Source: Streptomyces tuirus
Lineage (GTDB): Bacteria > Actinomycetota > Actinomycetes > Streptomycetales > Streptomycetaceae
Assembly (NCBI GenBank): GCA_018195615.1
Contig: JAGTPG010000001.1
Coordinates: 1,426,001 to 1,490,000 of the forward strand
Reading direction: 5' to 3'
DNA length: 64,000 nt
Each line of letters begins with the position of its first letter. Position 1 is the first letter of the stretch. The notes under the pieces were generated by a model. That model saw only the letters and a program-made list of their open reading frames with translations, was not told the DNA's origin and did no database searches. The position numbers and the translations under genes are program-made. Shown one piece after another: positions 39,587-51,282 of the stretch.

Positions 39587-39616
39587 TTGCTCCAGCCCGA
39601 GAATTAATGCTTATAT
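39587..39616 (+). promoter_or_regulatory. Candidate promoter of the metallophosphoesterase gene
   Basis: TTGCTC at 39587-39592 and TTATAT at 39611-39616 are separated by 18 bases in an unusually AT-rich patch, 43 bases upstream of the GTG start. They resemble a housekeeping-sigma promoter, but this rests on sequence pattern only. Confidence 0.35.
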
Positions 39617-39658
39617 GCACGCCATCCATTAGCGGTTCGATCGAGGGGGCGTACGACG

Positions 39659-40414
39659 GTGCTCGTGCTCGCACACATCAGCGATCTGCATCTGGACGGG
39701 AGCGTGCGGGCGACGGAGCGCGCCGAGCGGGTGCGCGACCGGTTGTGGGAGCTGCCCGGCCGGGTGGACGCGCTGCTGGTGACCGGGGACATCGCGGACA
39801 ACGGCACGGAGCCGGAGTACGAGGAGGCCGCCCGCATCCTGGGGCTGCGCGACGGCGACGCCCCGTTCCCCGTACTGACCTGCCCGGGCAACCACGACAG
39901 CCGCGGGCCCTACCGCAAGGCACTGCTGTCCCGGCCCGGGGCCGAGGGACCGGTCAACAGCGTGCACGTCTTCGACGCCGGCGCCGTGCTGATGTGCGAC
40001 TCCAGCGTCCCCGGCAGCGACGACGGGGAGCTGGACGAGGAGACGTACGACTGGATCGAGTCGGCCCTCGACGAACTCGACGCCGGCCTCCCGGCCCTGC
40101 TCGCCTTCCACCACCCGCCGGCGGCGCTGCACCACCCACTGCCCGACGCGTACCGGCTGCGCCACCCCGACCGGCTGGCCGGTCTGCTGGAGCGGCGGCC
40201 CGAGATCGCCGGTCTGATCACCGGCCACGCCCACTCCCCCGCCGCCACCTCGTTCGCGGGGCGCCCGCTGGTCGTCGGCCCGGGGGTGACGTGGACGCTG
40301 CGGCTGCCCTGGGAGGGCGAGCAGGCCGGGGACCGGGACGCGCCGCCGGGGCTCGCCTTCCATGTCCTGGACGACGAGGGGCGGCTCACCAGCCACTTCC
40401 GGGTGGTCGTGTGA
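39659..40414 (+). CDS. Calcineurin-like metallophosphoesterase
   Basis: A 251-residue phosphoesterase of the CpdA/Icc type. Metal-binding motifs run in order: HISDLHLDG (residues 6-14), VTGDIADNG, CPGNHDSRGPYR, FHHPP and GHAHSPAAT. The GTG at 39659 has GAGGGGG with a 9-base spacer. CpdA-like members cleave 3',5'-cyclic nucleotides, others other phosphodiesters; the substrate here is not determined. The stop lies inside a 17-base tandem repeat. Confidence 0.9.
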   Translation: MLVLAHISDLHLDGSVRATERAERVRDRLWELPGRVDALLVTGDIADNGTEPEYEEAARILGLRDGDAPFPVLTCPGNHDSRGPYRKALLSRPGAEGPVNSVHVFDAGAVLMCDSSVPGSDDGELDEETYDWIESALDELDAGLPALLAFHHPPAALHHPLPDAYRLRHPDRLAGLLERRPEIAGLITGHAHSPAATSFAGRPLVVGPGVTWTLRLPWEGEQAGDRDAPPGLAFHVLDDEGRLTSHFRVVV

Positions 40415-40444
40415 CGGCGTGGTTCAGGTGACGGCGTGGTTCAG
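40411..40444. repeat. 17-base perfect tandem duplication over a stop codon
   Basis: The unit GTGACGGCGTGGTTCAG occurs twice head to tail (40411-40427, 40428-40444). The first copy holds the TGA stop of the metallophosphoesterase and the second overlaps the last codon of the convergent PDZ gene. Probably a replication-slippage duplication. Confidence 0.8.
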
Positions 40445-41003
40445 GTGACGACTGCCGGTACGACCGTCAGCTGCTGATAGCCGCCGCTGCGGTGCCGGAC
40501 CGTCAGTGTGACCTCGGAGCCGGGGCGGGCGCGGGCGACGGCCCGGGCCAGGTCGGCGGCCGTGTCGATGCGGGTCGTGCCGAAGACGAGGAGTACGTCG
40601 CCGCGCACCAGGCCCGCCGTGTGTCCCGGTCCCGGGACGTGGACGCCGACGACCCGGGCTCCCGGCTTCCCGGCGTCCATGACCTGCACGCCCAGCGTCG
40701 CGCCGGCGGGCGCGGCCGTGGCGGCGGACGGCGAGGGCCGGGGAGCGAGGGCATGTGCCGCCCCCTCGGGTCGATGACCCCGCCCTTGCCGATCACCGTG
40801 GCGCCCATCGCCCCGAGGCCGACCCCGGACAGCACCAGGGTCGCGCCGACGACGCCGGCGAACAGCACGTTGAGCAGCCGCCGTCCCGCCCGGCGGCGCG
40901 CGTGCGGGCGCGGCCGGACCGCCGGTCCGGCCCCGGTGGCCGGCGCCGCCCCGCCGGGCTCCTGACCCGGCATCGGTTTGGGTCGCAGCGCGGTCTGTTC
41001 CAT
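40441..41003 (-). CDS. Membrane-anchored PDZ domain protein (one frameshift)
   Basis: A 187-residue protein when repaired. A basic N-terminus (residues 1-38) is followed by one membrane helix (LLNVLFAGVVGATLVLSGVG) and an extracytoplasmic PDZ domain (LGVQVMDAGKPGARVVGVHV, GLVRGDVLLVFGTTRIDTA, VTLTVRHRSGGYQQL). There is no protease domain. The frame breaks near 40738-40745. The ATG at 41003 has GGAGGGG upstream. It may dock or modulate an HtrA-like protease or another exported partner; that is inference. It lies downstream of geoA on the same strand. Confidence 0.82.
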
Positions 41004-41145
41004 GGCTCCCCTCCGGATGGTGCGGATCGCCTCCGGCGGACGCGGAACGATCACGGCTGGTCCTCTACCCGGGACATCGGCACACGACGAGCCACGAAAG
41101 AGTGAGACTGGCCGGTGCCGATGGGGACCTGTGCGGTGCGCCGTC

Positions 41146-43317
<2,172 letters not shown>

Positions 43318-43418
43318 CTACCCGGCGCCCCGCAGCGGCATCCACGGAGCGGGACATGATCACACCATCGCGTGAATCGCGGCCCAATCCGGGGGTTCTC
43401 GCCGGGCTGTCGGCTGAC

Positions 43419-44609
43419 CTACCCGGGGGTCCGCACCTGGATCAGCGCGTGGGTGCCGCTGGTGCGCCAGCGCTGCTCCTCCGCCGCGACCAGCTCGGTC
43501 TCCACACGGCTGTCGAGGCCGGTGATCACGTCGGACTTCAGGGTGCGCAGGGCGGCGACCGGGCCGGGGAAGTAGGCCGTGACGTCCGGGAAGGGAGTCG
43601 TGGGGGCCCAGAGGCGGTCGCCCACCAGGCGGCGGTAGTTGAGGTCGCCCTTGACGATCGTGAGGGTGGCCGCGGCGAACTCGGCGCGCAGGTCCCCGGG
43701 CATCTCCTCGTACGGCAGCGGGGCGCTGGAGAAGGGGTGGGCGCGCAGGGCGAGTCGGCCGTCGGCCAGGGCGGCCCACAGCTGACGGCCGTGGCCGGCG
43801 GCCGCTCCCCCGGCACCGGTGAGGCGGCGCAGTGCGTCGACGACGTCGGCAGTGGTGGCGTCGGAGACGTAGTAGGGGTACGGCTTGACGTGCAGGACCG
43901 CCCGTCCGATGCGGCCGCTCGCCAGGAGGTGGGCGATGAGCAGGAGATCGGGGACGAGTTCGCGGCCGGCGTTGTCGGCGACGAGGCACAGCGTGCTCTC
44001 GCCCGTGCCCGTGCCGCCGAGCAGGGACCACAGCCTGTCGCTGTCGTCCGCCACCAGGCCCGGCGCGGCCTCCGCGCCGCGTGCGCCCTCGGCGGAGAGG
44101 CGGAAGCCGAGGTCGGCTCGGTTGCCCCAGAGGGAGCCGTGCAGCAGGGCCTGTGCCTGTTCGTCGGCGGGCCGGTTCGTGAGGTCGTCGAGTGCGGCCA
44201 GTTCCTCGTCGGTCTCGGGGGAGTCGAGTTCGGCCAGTTTGAAGGGGCGGAAGGGATCGATGCCCTGCCAGGGCCCGGGCCCGAAGTAGCCGACGGCCTG
44301 GAGCAGCCGGCGGTAGAACCAGCTCTCGGACCAGAGCCACGGCACGTCGAACCAGGACCGGCCGGTGTACTCGCGCAGTCCCCAGGCCGCCCAGAGGTCC
44401 CGGTCGTGCGCGTCGGCGGGGAGCGGTTCGATCTCGCCCTTGGTGCAGTTCGCCAGCAGTTCGTCGAGTGCGCGATGCTGCCCGGGTTCGTACGGGAAGG
44501 CCTCGCGCACCTGCCGGATGATCGCGGGGTGCCGCTCGGCCAGCACGCTGTGGGGGAAGGAGCCCGGCTGGTTGCCGAGGAGCACGGGTGCGGATGGAGT
44601 CTCGGGCAT
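43419..44609 (-). CDS. DUF89/ARMT1-like damage-control phosphatase family protein
   Basis: A 396-residue protein with FDVPWLWSESWFYRRLLQ, the nucleotide/metal site LCLVADNAGRELVPDLLLI, and TIVKGDLNYRRLVGDRLW; Asp-Asn and the GDLNYR motif are DUF89 hallmarks. Such proteins are metal-dependent phosphatases acting on phosphosugars or other damaged metabolites. The ATG at 44609 is chosen; a GTG at 44618 is also in frame. It lies between cprB and geoA. Confidence 0.88.
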   Translation of the reverse strand: MPETPSAPVLLGNQPGSFPHSVLAERHPAIIRQVREAFPYEPGQHRALDELLANCTKGEIEPLPADAHDRDLWAAWGLREYTGRSWFDVPWLWSESWFYRRLLQAVGYFGPGPWQGIDPFRPFKLAELDSPETDEELAALDDLTNRPADEQAQALLHGSLWGNRADLGFRLSAEGARGAEAAPGLVADDSDRLWSLLGGTGTGESTLCLVADNAGRELVPDLLLIAHLLASGRIGRAVLHVKPYPYYVSDATTADVVDALRRLTGAGGAAAGHGRQLWAALADGRLALRAHPFSSAPLPYEEMPGDLRAEFAAATLTIVKGDLNYRRLVGDRLWAPTTPFPDVTAYFPGPVAALRTLKSDVITGLDSRVETELVAAEEQRWRTSGTHALIQVRTPG

Positions 44610-44669
44610 GCGGCTCACCGTAACGCGCGCGCCTCATGTCCCGGCCGAACCGGTAGCAGCCGACTCGTC

Positions 44670-45317
44670 TCAGACCGGCGCGAGCTCCCGCTCCAGACGG
44701 GCCGCCAGGCTGAGGTAGCGGGCGCGGCGGGTCACCGGGACCAAGCCGCGAATGAGTATGTTCCACATCTCTGCCGTCCTGCGCGGCTGGCGGGCGACGG
44801 GCTCGCGGGAGCGGCCCACGACCCGGGTACCCACGAAGAAGCAGACCAGGGAGTGGGCCACGACGTCGATATCGATGTCCGGGTGGACGTCGGCCTCCTT
44901 GACCGCGCCGACGAGCCGGGCCGTGACGATGTCCAGCCACTCCGTGAACGGGTGGCTCAGCGGCGGGCGGGGCCGGATCCCGCCGGTGGCGAGCCGCAGA
45001 CCGGCCCGCAGGACCGGGTCCTCGACGGACATGCGGGTGATGCCGAAGGTGAGGCGCATCAGCGCCTCGAGGGAGGTGTGGCCGCGATGGTCGGTCTCCG
45101 TCGCCAGCCGGCGGGCGGTGTGCGACTGGAGTTCGAGGATCGCGTGGGCGAGATCCTCCTTCGCGGCGAAGTGGAAGTACAGGGCGCCCTTGGTGACCTG
45201 AGCGTGCTCCACGATGTCGCTGAGACTGGTCGATTCGTAGCCGCGACGGTCGAACAGGTCAGCGGCGGCCGTGATGATCGTCGAGCGGGTCTGCTCGGCT
45301 CGCAACTGCCTCGCCAT
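44670..45317 (-). CDS. cprB: TetR-family gamma-butyrolactone-receptor-like regulator CprB
   Basis: A 215-residue TetR repressor of the ArpA/ScbR/CprB group, beginning MARQLRAEQTRSTIITAAAD with the HTH in TSLSDIVEHAQVTKGALYFH. Its sequence and its place next to the geosmin synthase match S. coelicolor CprB (SCO6071), which represses its own gene and affects antibiotic production and sporulation. Known CprB studies found no firm butyrolactone binding, so the ligand is open. GGGAGAG lies 8 bases before the ATG. A candidate operator lies at 45340-45365. Confidence 0.92.
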   Translation of the reverse strand: MARQLRAEQTRSTIITAAADLFDRRGYESTSLSDIVEHAQVTKGALYFHFAAKEDLAHAILELQSHTARRLATETDHRGHTSLEALMRLTFGITRMSVEDPVLRAGLRLATGGIRPRPPLSHPFTEWLDIVTARLVGAVKEADVHPDIDIDVVAHSLVCFFVGTRVVGRSREPVARQPRRTAEMWNILIRGLVPVTRRARYLSLAARLERELAPV

Positions 45318-45339
45318 CGACTGAACTCTCCCGGGACGG

Positions 45340-45365
45340 AAATGAACGGGTCATGCCGTTTGTTT
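45340..45365. promoter_or_regulatory. Candidate autoregulatory operator (ARE-like) upstream of cprB
   Basis: Two 10-base half sites, AAATGAACGG (45340-45349) and CCGTTTGTTT (45356-45365), are inverted around 6 bases and match at 8 of 10 positions. The CCGTTTGTTT half resembles the CGGTTTKTTT side of published ScbR/CprB operators. It starts 23 bases upstream of the cprB ATG. Sequence resemblance only. Confidence 0.55.
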
Positions 45366-45517
45366 TTACCCCCCGTACACGATAACTCACCCTCAGACGG
45401 CGTTCACCACACCAGTGTGCCGGAGTGCGGGTGCACATCCGGCAAAACAATCGCAACTGGTGAAAGAAAACAGCGCGTTCGGTATCTAACTGTGGGGGTT
45501 GTGCGGCCGGACGTAAA

Positions 45518-45558
45518 GGCGGGCCGGCAGGTGCCCCATCCGCACCTGCCGGCCCGCC
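45518..45558 (-). terminator. Hairpin terminator downstream of the subtilase gene
   Basis: GGCGGGCCGGCAGGTGC at 45518-45534 and its exact complement at 45542-45558 form a 17-bp stem with a 7-base loop, about 50 bases after the minus-strand protease stop. No poly-T follows. Confidence 0.65.
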
Positions 45559-45609
45559 CGCTCGTGGCCCGAGCCGTTCAGAGTTCCCGTTCCCGTTCCC
45601 GTGACGGGA

Positions 45610-47408
45610 TCAGAAGGTCAGCTTCCAGCCGTTGAGCGTCCCGGTGTCCTGCGCCGCGGTGTCCTGGACGCGCAGCTTCCAGGTGCCGTTGGCGCTCTCG
45701 CCGGACGCGTTCACCGTGTAGGTGGTCTTCACGTCGTCGGCGGAGTCCGAGGCCGCGGACTTCAGCCGGTACGCCGAACCGTCCGGCGCGACGAGGTCGA
45801 TGACGAGGTCGCCGCGGTAGGTGTGGGTGATGTCGACGCCGACCTGGAGGGCCGACGGGGCGTTGCCGCTGCGGCCGGTGACGCTGATCGGCGACTCGAT
45901 CGCCGCGCCGTTGTCCGGGACGGCGACGGCGGTGGTGCTGGAGAAGGTCGTGCCGGAGGACGAACCGCCCTTGACGGCCTGGACCGTCTTGGCGGCGTCC
46001 GCGAGACCGGCGCCGCAGCCGCCGGAGCAGGTGCCGGGCAGCGCACGGGCGTTGGCCTTGATGGCCGACTCGATCTGGGCCGGGGTGAGGGCGGAGTTGG
46101 CCGACTTCATCAGGGCGGCGAGGCCCGCGACGTGCGGGGTGGCCATGCTGGTGCCCTGGTAGTAGGCGTAGTTCTCGCTCGACGGCGTCTTGGTGCCGGA
46201 GTTCAGCGTGGACAGGATGCCGTTGGCGGTGGAGGTGCGGGTCTCGCCGCCGGGGGCGGCGATGTCCACGACCGAGCCGTAGTTGGAGTACGAGGCACGG
46301 CTGCCGGCGCGGTTGGTCGCGGCGACGGTGATGACGTTGCTGCAGTTCGCCGGGGAGGAGCTCGAGGCGTTCGTGTTCTCGTTGCCGGCCGCGACGACGA
46401 CCGAGGTGCCGCGGTTCACGGCGCCGTTGATGGCGCTCTGGGTCGCGCTGGAGCAGGCGCCGCCCCCGCCGAGGCTCATGTTGATGACCTTGGCGACGTT
46501 GGTGTTGGCGGGGACGCCGGAGACGGTGCCGCCGGACGCCCAGGTGATGGCGTCGATGATGTCGGAGTCGTAGCCGCCGCACTTGCCGAGGACGCGGACC
46601 GGGGAGATCTTCGCGCCGTAGGCGATACCGGCGACACCCTTGCCGTTGTGGGTGGCGGCGGCGATGGTGCCGGCCACGTGGGTGCCGTGCCAGGAGGAGG
46701 TGGAGGCCGGGATGCCCGCGCCGCACTCGTTCGCGTTGTACCAGTCGCCCGGGTCGGCCGGGTTGCTGTCACGGCCGTTGCCGTCGACGGAGACGGCGGT
46801 GTCGGAGATGAAGTCGTAGCCGCCGACGATGTTCGCGGCCAGGTCGGAGTGGGCGACGTAGCCGGTGTCGATGACGGCGACGGTGACGCCGCTGCCGGTG
46901 GTGGTGTCCCAGGCGGCCGGGACGTTCATGCCCGCGGTGGACTCGAACAGGTCCCACTGCTTGCCGTAGTCGGTGTCGTTCGGGTGACGGCCGTCGGCTT
47001 GTTCAGGCGGTCCGGAACGACGTAGGCGACCTGCGGGTCGGCCTGGTACGCGGAGACGACGTCGGAGACGGACGCCCGGGTGGGGTCGGTGCCCAGCTCG
47101 ACCAGGGCGGCGCCGGTGCCGAGGCGGCGCTGGAAGTCGACGTCCTCGCCGGTCTTCTCGGCCTTGGCCGCGGCGTCGGCGGCGGCCGCCTGGTTGGACT
47201 TGGCCTCGGTGGCGCCGGACTTGTAGCCGACGATCAGGCGCTCGGCCGTGGTGCCGGGAGCGGCCTCGGTCTGAGCGGCCGGGACGGCGGCAGGGCTGGG
47301 GGCGGACTCCTGGGCGACGGCGACCGAGGCGGGGGCGGCGGTCAGCAGGGCGGCGGAGACGACGGCGACGGATATCAGCTTCCGTCTGAGCTCTGGGGAG
47401 GTACGCAC
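45610..47408 (-). CDS. Secreted subtilisin-like serine protease with P domain (one frameshift)
   Basis: S8-family peptidase, 599 residues when repaired. Order: signal peptide (residues 1-32), inhibitor-I9 propeptide (RLIVGYKSGATEAK to VAYVVPDRLNKPTA), catalytic domain with Asp in VAVIDTGYVAHSDL (near 183), His in WHGTHVAGTIAAAT (near 241), Asn in VVAAGNEN and Ser in GTSMATPHVAGLAALM (near 420), and a C-terminal proprotein-convertase P domain (ITHTYRGDLVIDLVAPDGSA). The frame breaks near 46983-46988, where one C is missing before NDTDYGKQWDLF. Predicted extracellular protease. Confidence 0.93.
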
Positions 47409-47759
47409 TGTCGTTGCCTTTCGTTACCGGACTCCGGGCTGGGCGGAGCGGCGGTGGACGCGCTTCGTCGTCGAAGCGGAGGGGGGTGGATCGACAAGCG
47501 ACGCGTTGGCCGGCCAGGCGTGTGGGGCGCGGACCCGTTCGGGGTTACCTGTGGGTCAGCTGTGGTCGAACGATAGGCAAAGGAAAGGTCATCGGGATAC
47601 GGGGGAAACCCTCGATCGGGCCGGAAACCCACCCTCTGTGCTGGGCAGTTGGGCGCGAATGGCCCGTTTTCGATCGGGTCGTGACGGGTGAACGCGCCGG
47701 GCCGGTCTCCCGTACTGCACTTCCGACCGGTCCCGCCCCGGACGAGGAGACGCAGACCG
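47409..47759. other. Divergent promoter region between protease and LPMO genes
   Basis: 351 bases with no convincing gene. A short hairpin, CGCTTCG and complement around 4 bases, lies at 47461-47478 in the likely leader of the protease gene. TCGATCGGG occurs twice (47612-47620 and 47670-47678). I see no clear promoter hexamers or chitin-control (DasR-type) palindrome. Confidence 0.4.
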
Positions 47760-48614
47760 ATGCCCGCTACGACCGCACACCGCACCGCACTCGCGGCCGC
47801 ACTCGTGACCCCACTGCTGCTGCCGCTGTGGGCGGCGGGTCCGGCGTGGGCGCACGGCGCGCCGACGGACCCGGTGAGCCGGGTGGTGGCCTGCTCCCCC
47901 GAGGGCGGCGGCGACGCCGGCTCGGCGGCGTGCCGCGCGGCTGTCGCGGCGAACGGCGGGCCCTTCACCGCCTGGGACAACCTGCGGGTGGCGAACGTGA
48001 ACGGCCGGGACCGGCAGGTCGTCCCCGACGGGAAGCTGTGCAGCGGGGGCCTGCCCGACTACCGGGGCCTCGACCTCGCCCGCGCCGACTGGCCGGCGAC
48101 CCGGGTCACGCCCGGCGCGACGCTGACCATGAGGTACGTGTCGACGATTCCGCACACCGGCACGTTCCGGATGTACCTGACGAAGCCCGACTACGACCCG
48201 ACCGCTCCGCTGTCCTGGTCCGACCTGCCCGAGGAGCCGTTCGCGGAGGTGACCGACCCGGCGCTGACGGACGGCGCGTACCGCCTCGAGGCGACCCTGC
48301 CGTCCGACCGGGCCGGGCGGCACGTGCTGTACACGGTCTGGCAGAACAGCAGCACGCCGGACACGTACTACTCGTGCTCGGACGTGGTGTTCCCGGAGAA
48401 GGACGCGGCACCTCCCGGGAAGGACGCGGCGTCTCCCGAGAAGAAGGCGGCGCCTCCCGAGAAGAAAGAGGAGAAGGCGGAGGAGAGGGAGGAGGAGGCG
48501 GAGGAGAGGGAGGAGCAGGAGCAGAACGGTCCCCCCGTGCTGGCGGGCGGCGCCGCTGCGGTGCTGGTGCTCACCGGCGGCGCCGCCCTGGTCGTACGGC
48601 TGCGTCGGCGCTGA
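47760..48614 (+). CDS. AA10 lytic polysaccharide monooxygenase, membrane anchored
   Basis: Copper-dependent oxidase of chitin or cellulose, 284 residues. The signal peptide ends PAWA and the mature chain begins HGAPTDPVSR, giving the N-terminal copper His; the second His is in STIPHTGTFRMYLTKP. The AA10 domain ends near YYSCSDVVF. It is followed by a 45-residue Lys/Glu-rich linker (EKKAAPPEKKEEKAEEREEE) and a C-terminal hydrophobic helix with an RLRRR stop, so it should stay on the cell surface. GAGGAGA lies 9 bases before the ATG. No carbohydrate-binding module is present. Confidence 0.88.
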   Translation: MPATTAHRTALAAALVTPLLLPLWAAGPAWAHGAPTDPVSRVVACSPEGGGDAGSAACRAAVAANGGPFTAWDNLRVANVNGRDRQVVPDGKLCSGGLPDYRGLDLARADWPATRVTPGATLTMRYVSTIPHTGTFRMYLTKPDYDPTAPLSWSDLPEEPFAEVTDPALTDGAYRLEATLPSDRAGRHVLYTVWQNSSTPDTYYSCSDVVFPEKDAAPPGKDAASPEKKAAPPEKKEEKAEEREEEAEEREEQEQNGPPVLAGGAAAVLVLTGGAALVVRLRRR

Positions 48615-48632
48615 ACCGACGTCTTTCAGGCG

Positions 48633-49922
<1,290 letters not shown>

Positions 49923-50594
49923 ATGACCTCCTCCGCCGAGCACACCCCCGAAAGACCGGACGGCGCCGCCGCGCCGGACGTCAGTGATGTCCCCGCGCGA
50001 CGCGGGCGGGTCCGGGCCCGCCGGGCCGCAGTGATGGCGGTGCCGGCCACCCTGGTCGCAGCGGGGCTCGCGGTCCTCACCGCCGAGGGGGCGCTGGGCG
50101 TGCAGTTCGCCATTTCCGGCATGCCCTTCACGGTCACCGCCACGGAGCTGAACGGCACCGGCTTCGCGCAGTTCGGCGGTCTGGACGAGATGGCCGAGGG
50201 CAGCCCCAACGCCGGTGACACCGGCGGTCAGGTGCTGGTCGTCACCTCCGTGATCAAGAACGCGACACTCACCAAGCTGTGCCAGAGCGTGGACCTGGGC
50301 GGCACCAACCTGGTCATCAGGGCGGGTGGCGGCGCGCAGAAGGTCAGCGCCAGCGATCTGACGACCGACTCGACGGAGCTGTCCGGCGACGCCGCGTTCA
50401 ACAACATCGAGATCGGCAACGACGCCAGCACGCTCGACAAGGCCGGGCCGCTGGGCAAGGGACCGAAGGGCGTGTTCAGCCAGCAGTCCGACACCGTTCA
50501 CATCGCCAACCTGCGGCAGACCAACTACGCCACCACAGCGGGCGTGTTCAAGCTGCCCGGGCTGAAACTTGGCTTCAGCGGGTCGGGTTGCTGA
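49923..50594 (+). CDS. DUF6230 family exported protein
   Basis: A 223-residue protein typical of Streptomyces, formerly mislabelled cholesterol esterase. It has an Arg-rich N-terminus, a hydrophobic export segment (VMAVPATLVAAGLAVLTAEG, residues 38-58), then VQFAISGMPFTVTATELNGT and LPGLKLGFSGSGC at the end. The ATG at 49923 has GGAG six bases upstream. It shares one base with the DUF6114 gene (TGATG), so the two are translationally coupled. Function unknown. Confidence 0.9.
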   Translation: MTSSAEHTPERPDGAAAPDVSDVPARRGRVRARRAAVMAVPATLVAAGLAVLTAEGALGVQFAISGMPFTVTATELNGTGFAQFGGLDEMAEGSPNAGDTGGQVLVVTSVIKNATLTKLCQSVDLGGTNLVIRAGGGAQKVSASDLTTDSTELSGDAAFNNIEIGNDASTLDKAGPLGKGPKGVFSQQSDTVHIANLRQTNYATTAGVFKLPGLKLGFSGSGC

Positions 50595-51058
50595 TGCGCG
50601 GTCCGCGCGGGAAGTTCCGGCCCGCCTTCCGCCGGTGGCGGGCCGGCCGGCCGTTCTGGGGCGGGCTGCTGCTCGCCCTGGGCGGGGCGGAGATCCTGCT
50701 CACCCTGAAGGCGTCGCTGGACGTCATCCTGCACGTCGGCATGCAGGGCCTGGCCGGCTATCTGCTCCCGGTCGTGATGCTGCTGTGCGGCCTGCTGATC
50801 CTCTTCAGCCCCTCCCAGCGCCTGTTCTACTCGGTCATCGGGGTGCTGGTCTCCCTGGGGAGCTGGCTGACCTCCAACCTGGGCGGCTTCTTCGTGGGTC
50901 TGCTCCTGGGCGTCGTCGGCAGCTGCCTCACCTTCGGCTGGCTCCCGGACCAGGAGCCGCGCGTCAGCCGACGGCGGCGCAGGAAGGAGGCCCGGGCCGC
51001 CAAGGCGGGGGCGCGGCCCCTGGAGCGGGAAGCCGGCCGGACCGCGTCCGTGACGTGA
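50594..51058 (+). CDS. DUF6114 family membrane protein
   Basis: A 154-residue integral membrane protein: FRRWRAGRPFWGGLLLALGG, then about four hydrophobic segments up to GSCLTFGWLPDQEPRVSRRR, ending in a basic tail. It is the usual partner of DUF6230 and starts on the overlapping ATG at 50594. Family function unknown. Confidence 0.9.
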   Translation: MRGPRGKFRPAFRRWRAGRPFWGGLLLALGGAEILLTLKASLDVILHVGMQGLAGYLLPVVMLLCGLLILFSPSQRLFYSVIGVLVSLGSWLTSNLGGFFVGLLLGVVGSCLTFGWLPDQEPRVSRRRRRKEARAAKAGARPLEREAGRTASVT

Positions 51059-51282
51059 TCCGGACGACAGGACCCGGATCAGGCCAGTGATCCTCCGCCC
51101 CCTGGCGCCGACCGGCCGTGACCACTTGGCTGGACGTGGCGCGCGCTCGCCCACGAGGCGGAGGCGCGCCGCGCGAACCGCCGCCAGCCCAGGGAGAGTC
51201 CGTCCCCGGCTCCGTCCGCCGTTCCGAGCGAGGTCGCCGACGGGGCGCGGTCCGCGGACGACACCCCCTGCTCGGACCTCAC

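Noticed and set aside
49923..50594. Cholesterol esterase name used for DUF6230 proteins
   Set aside because: No Gly-x-Ser-x-Gly elbow or catalytic triad is visible.
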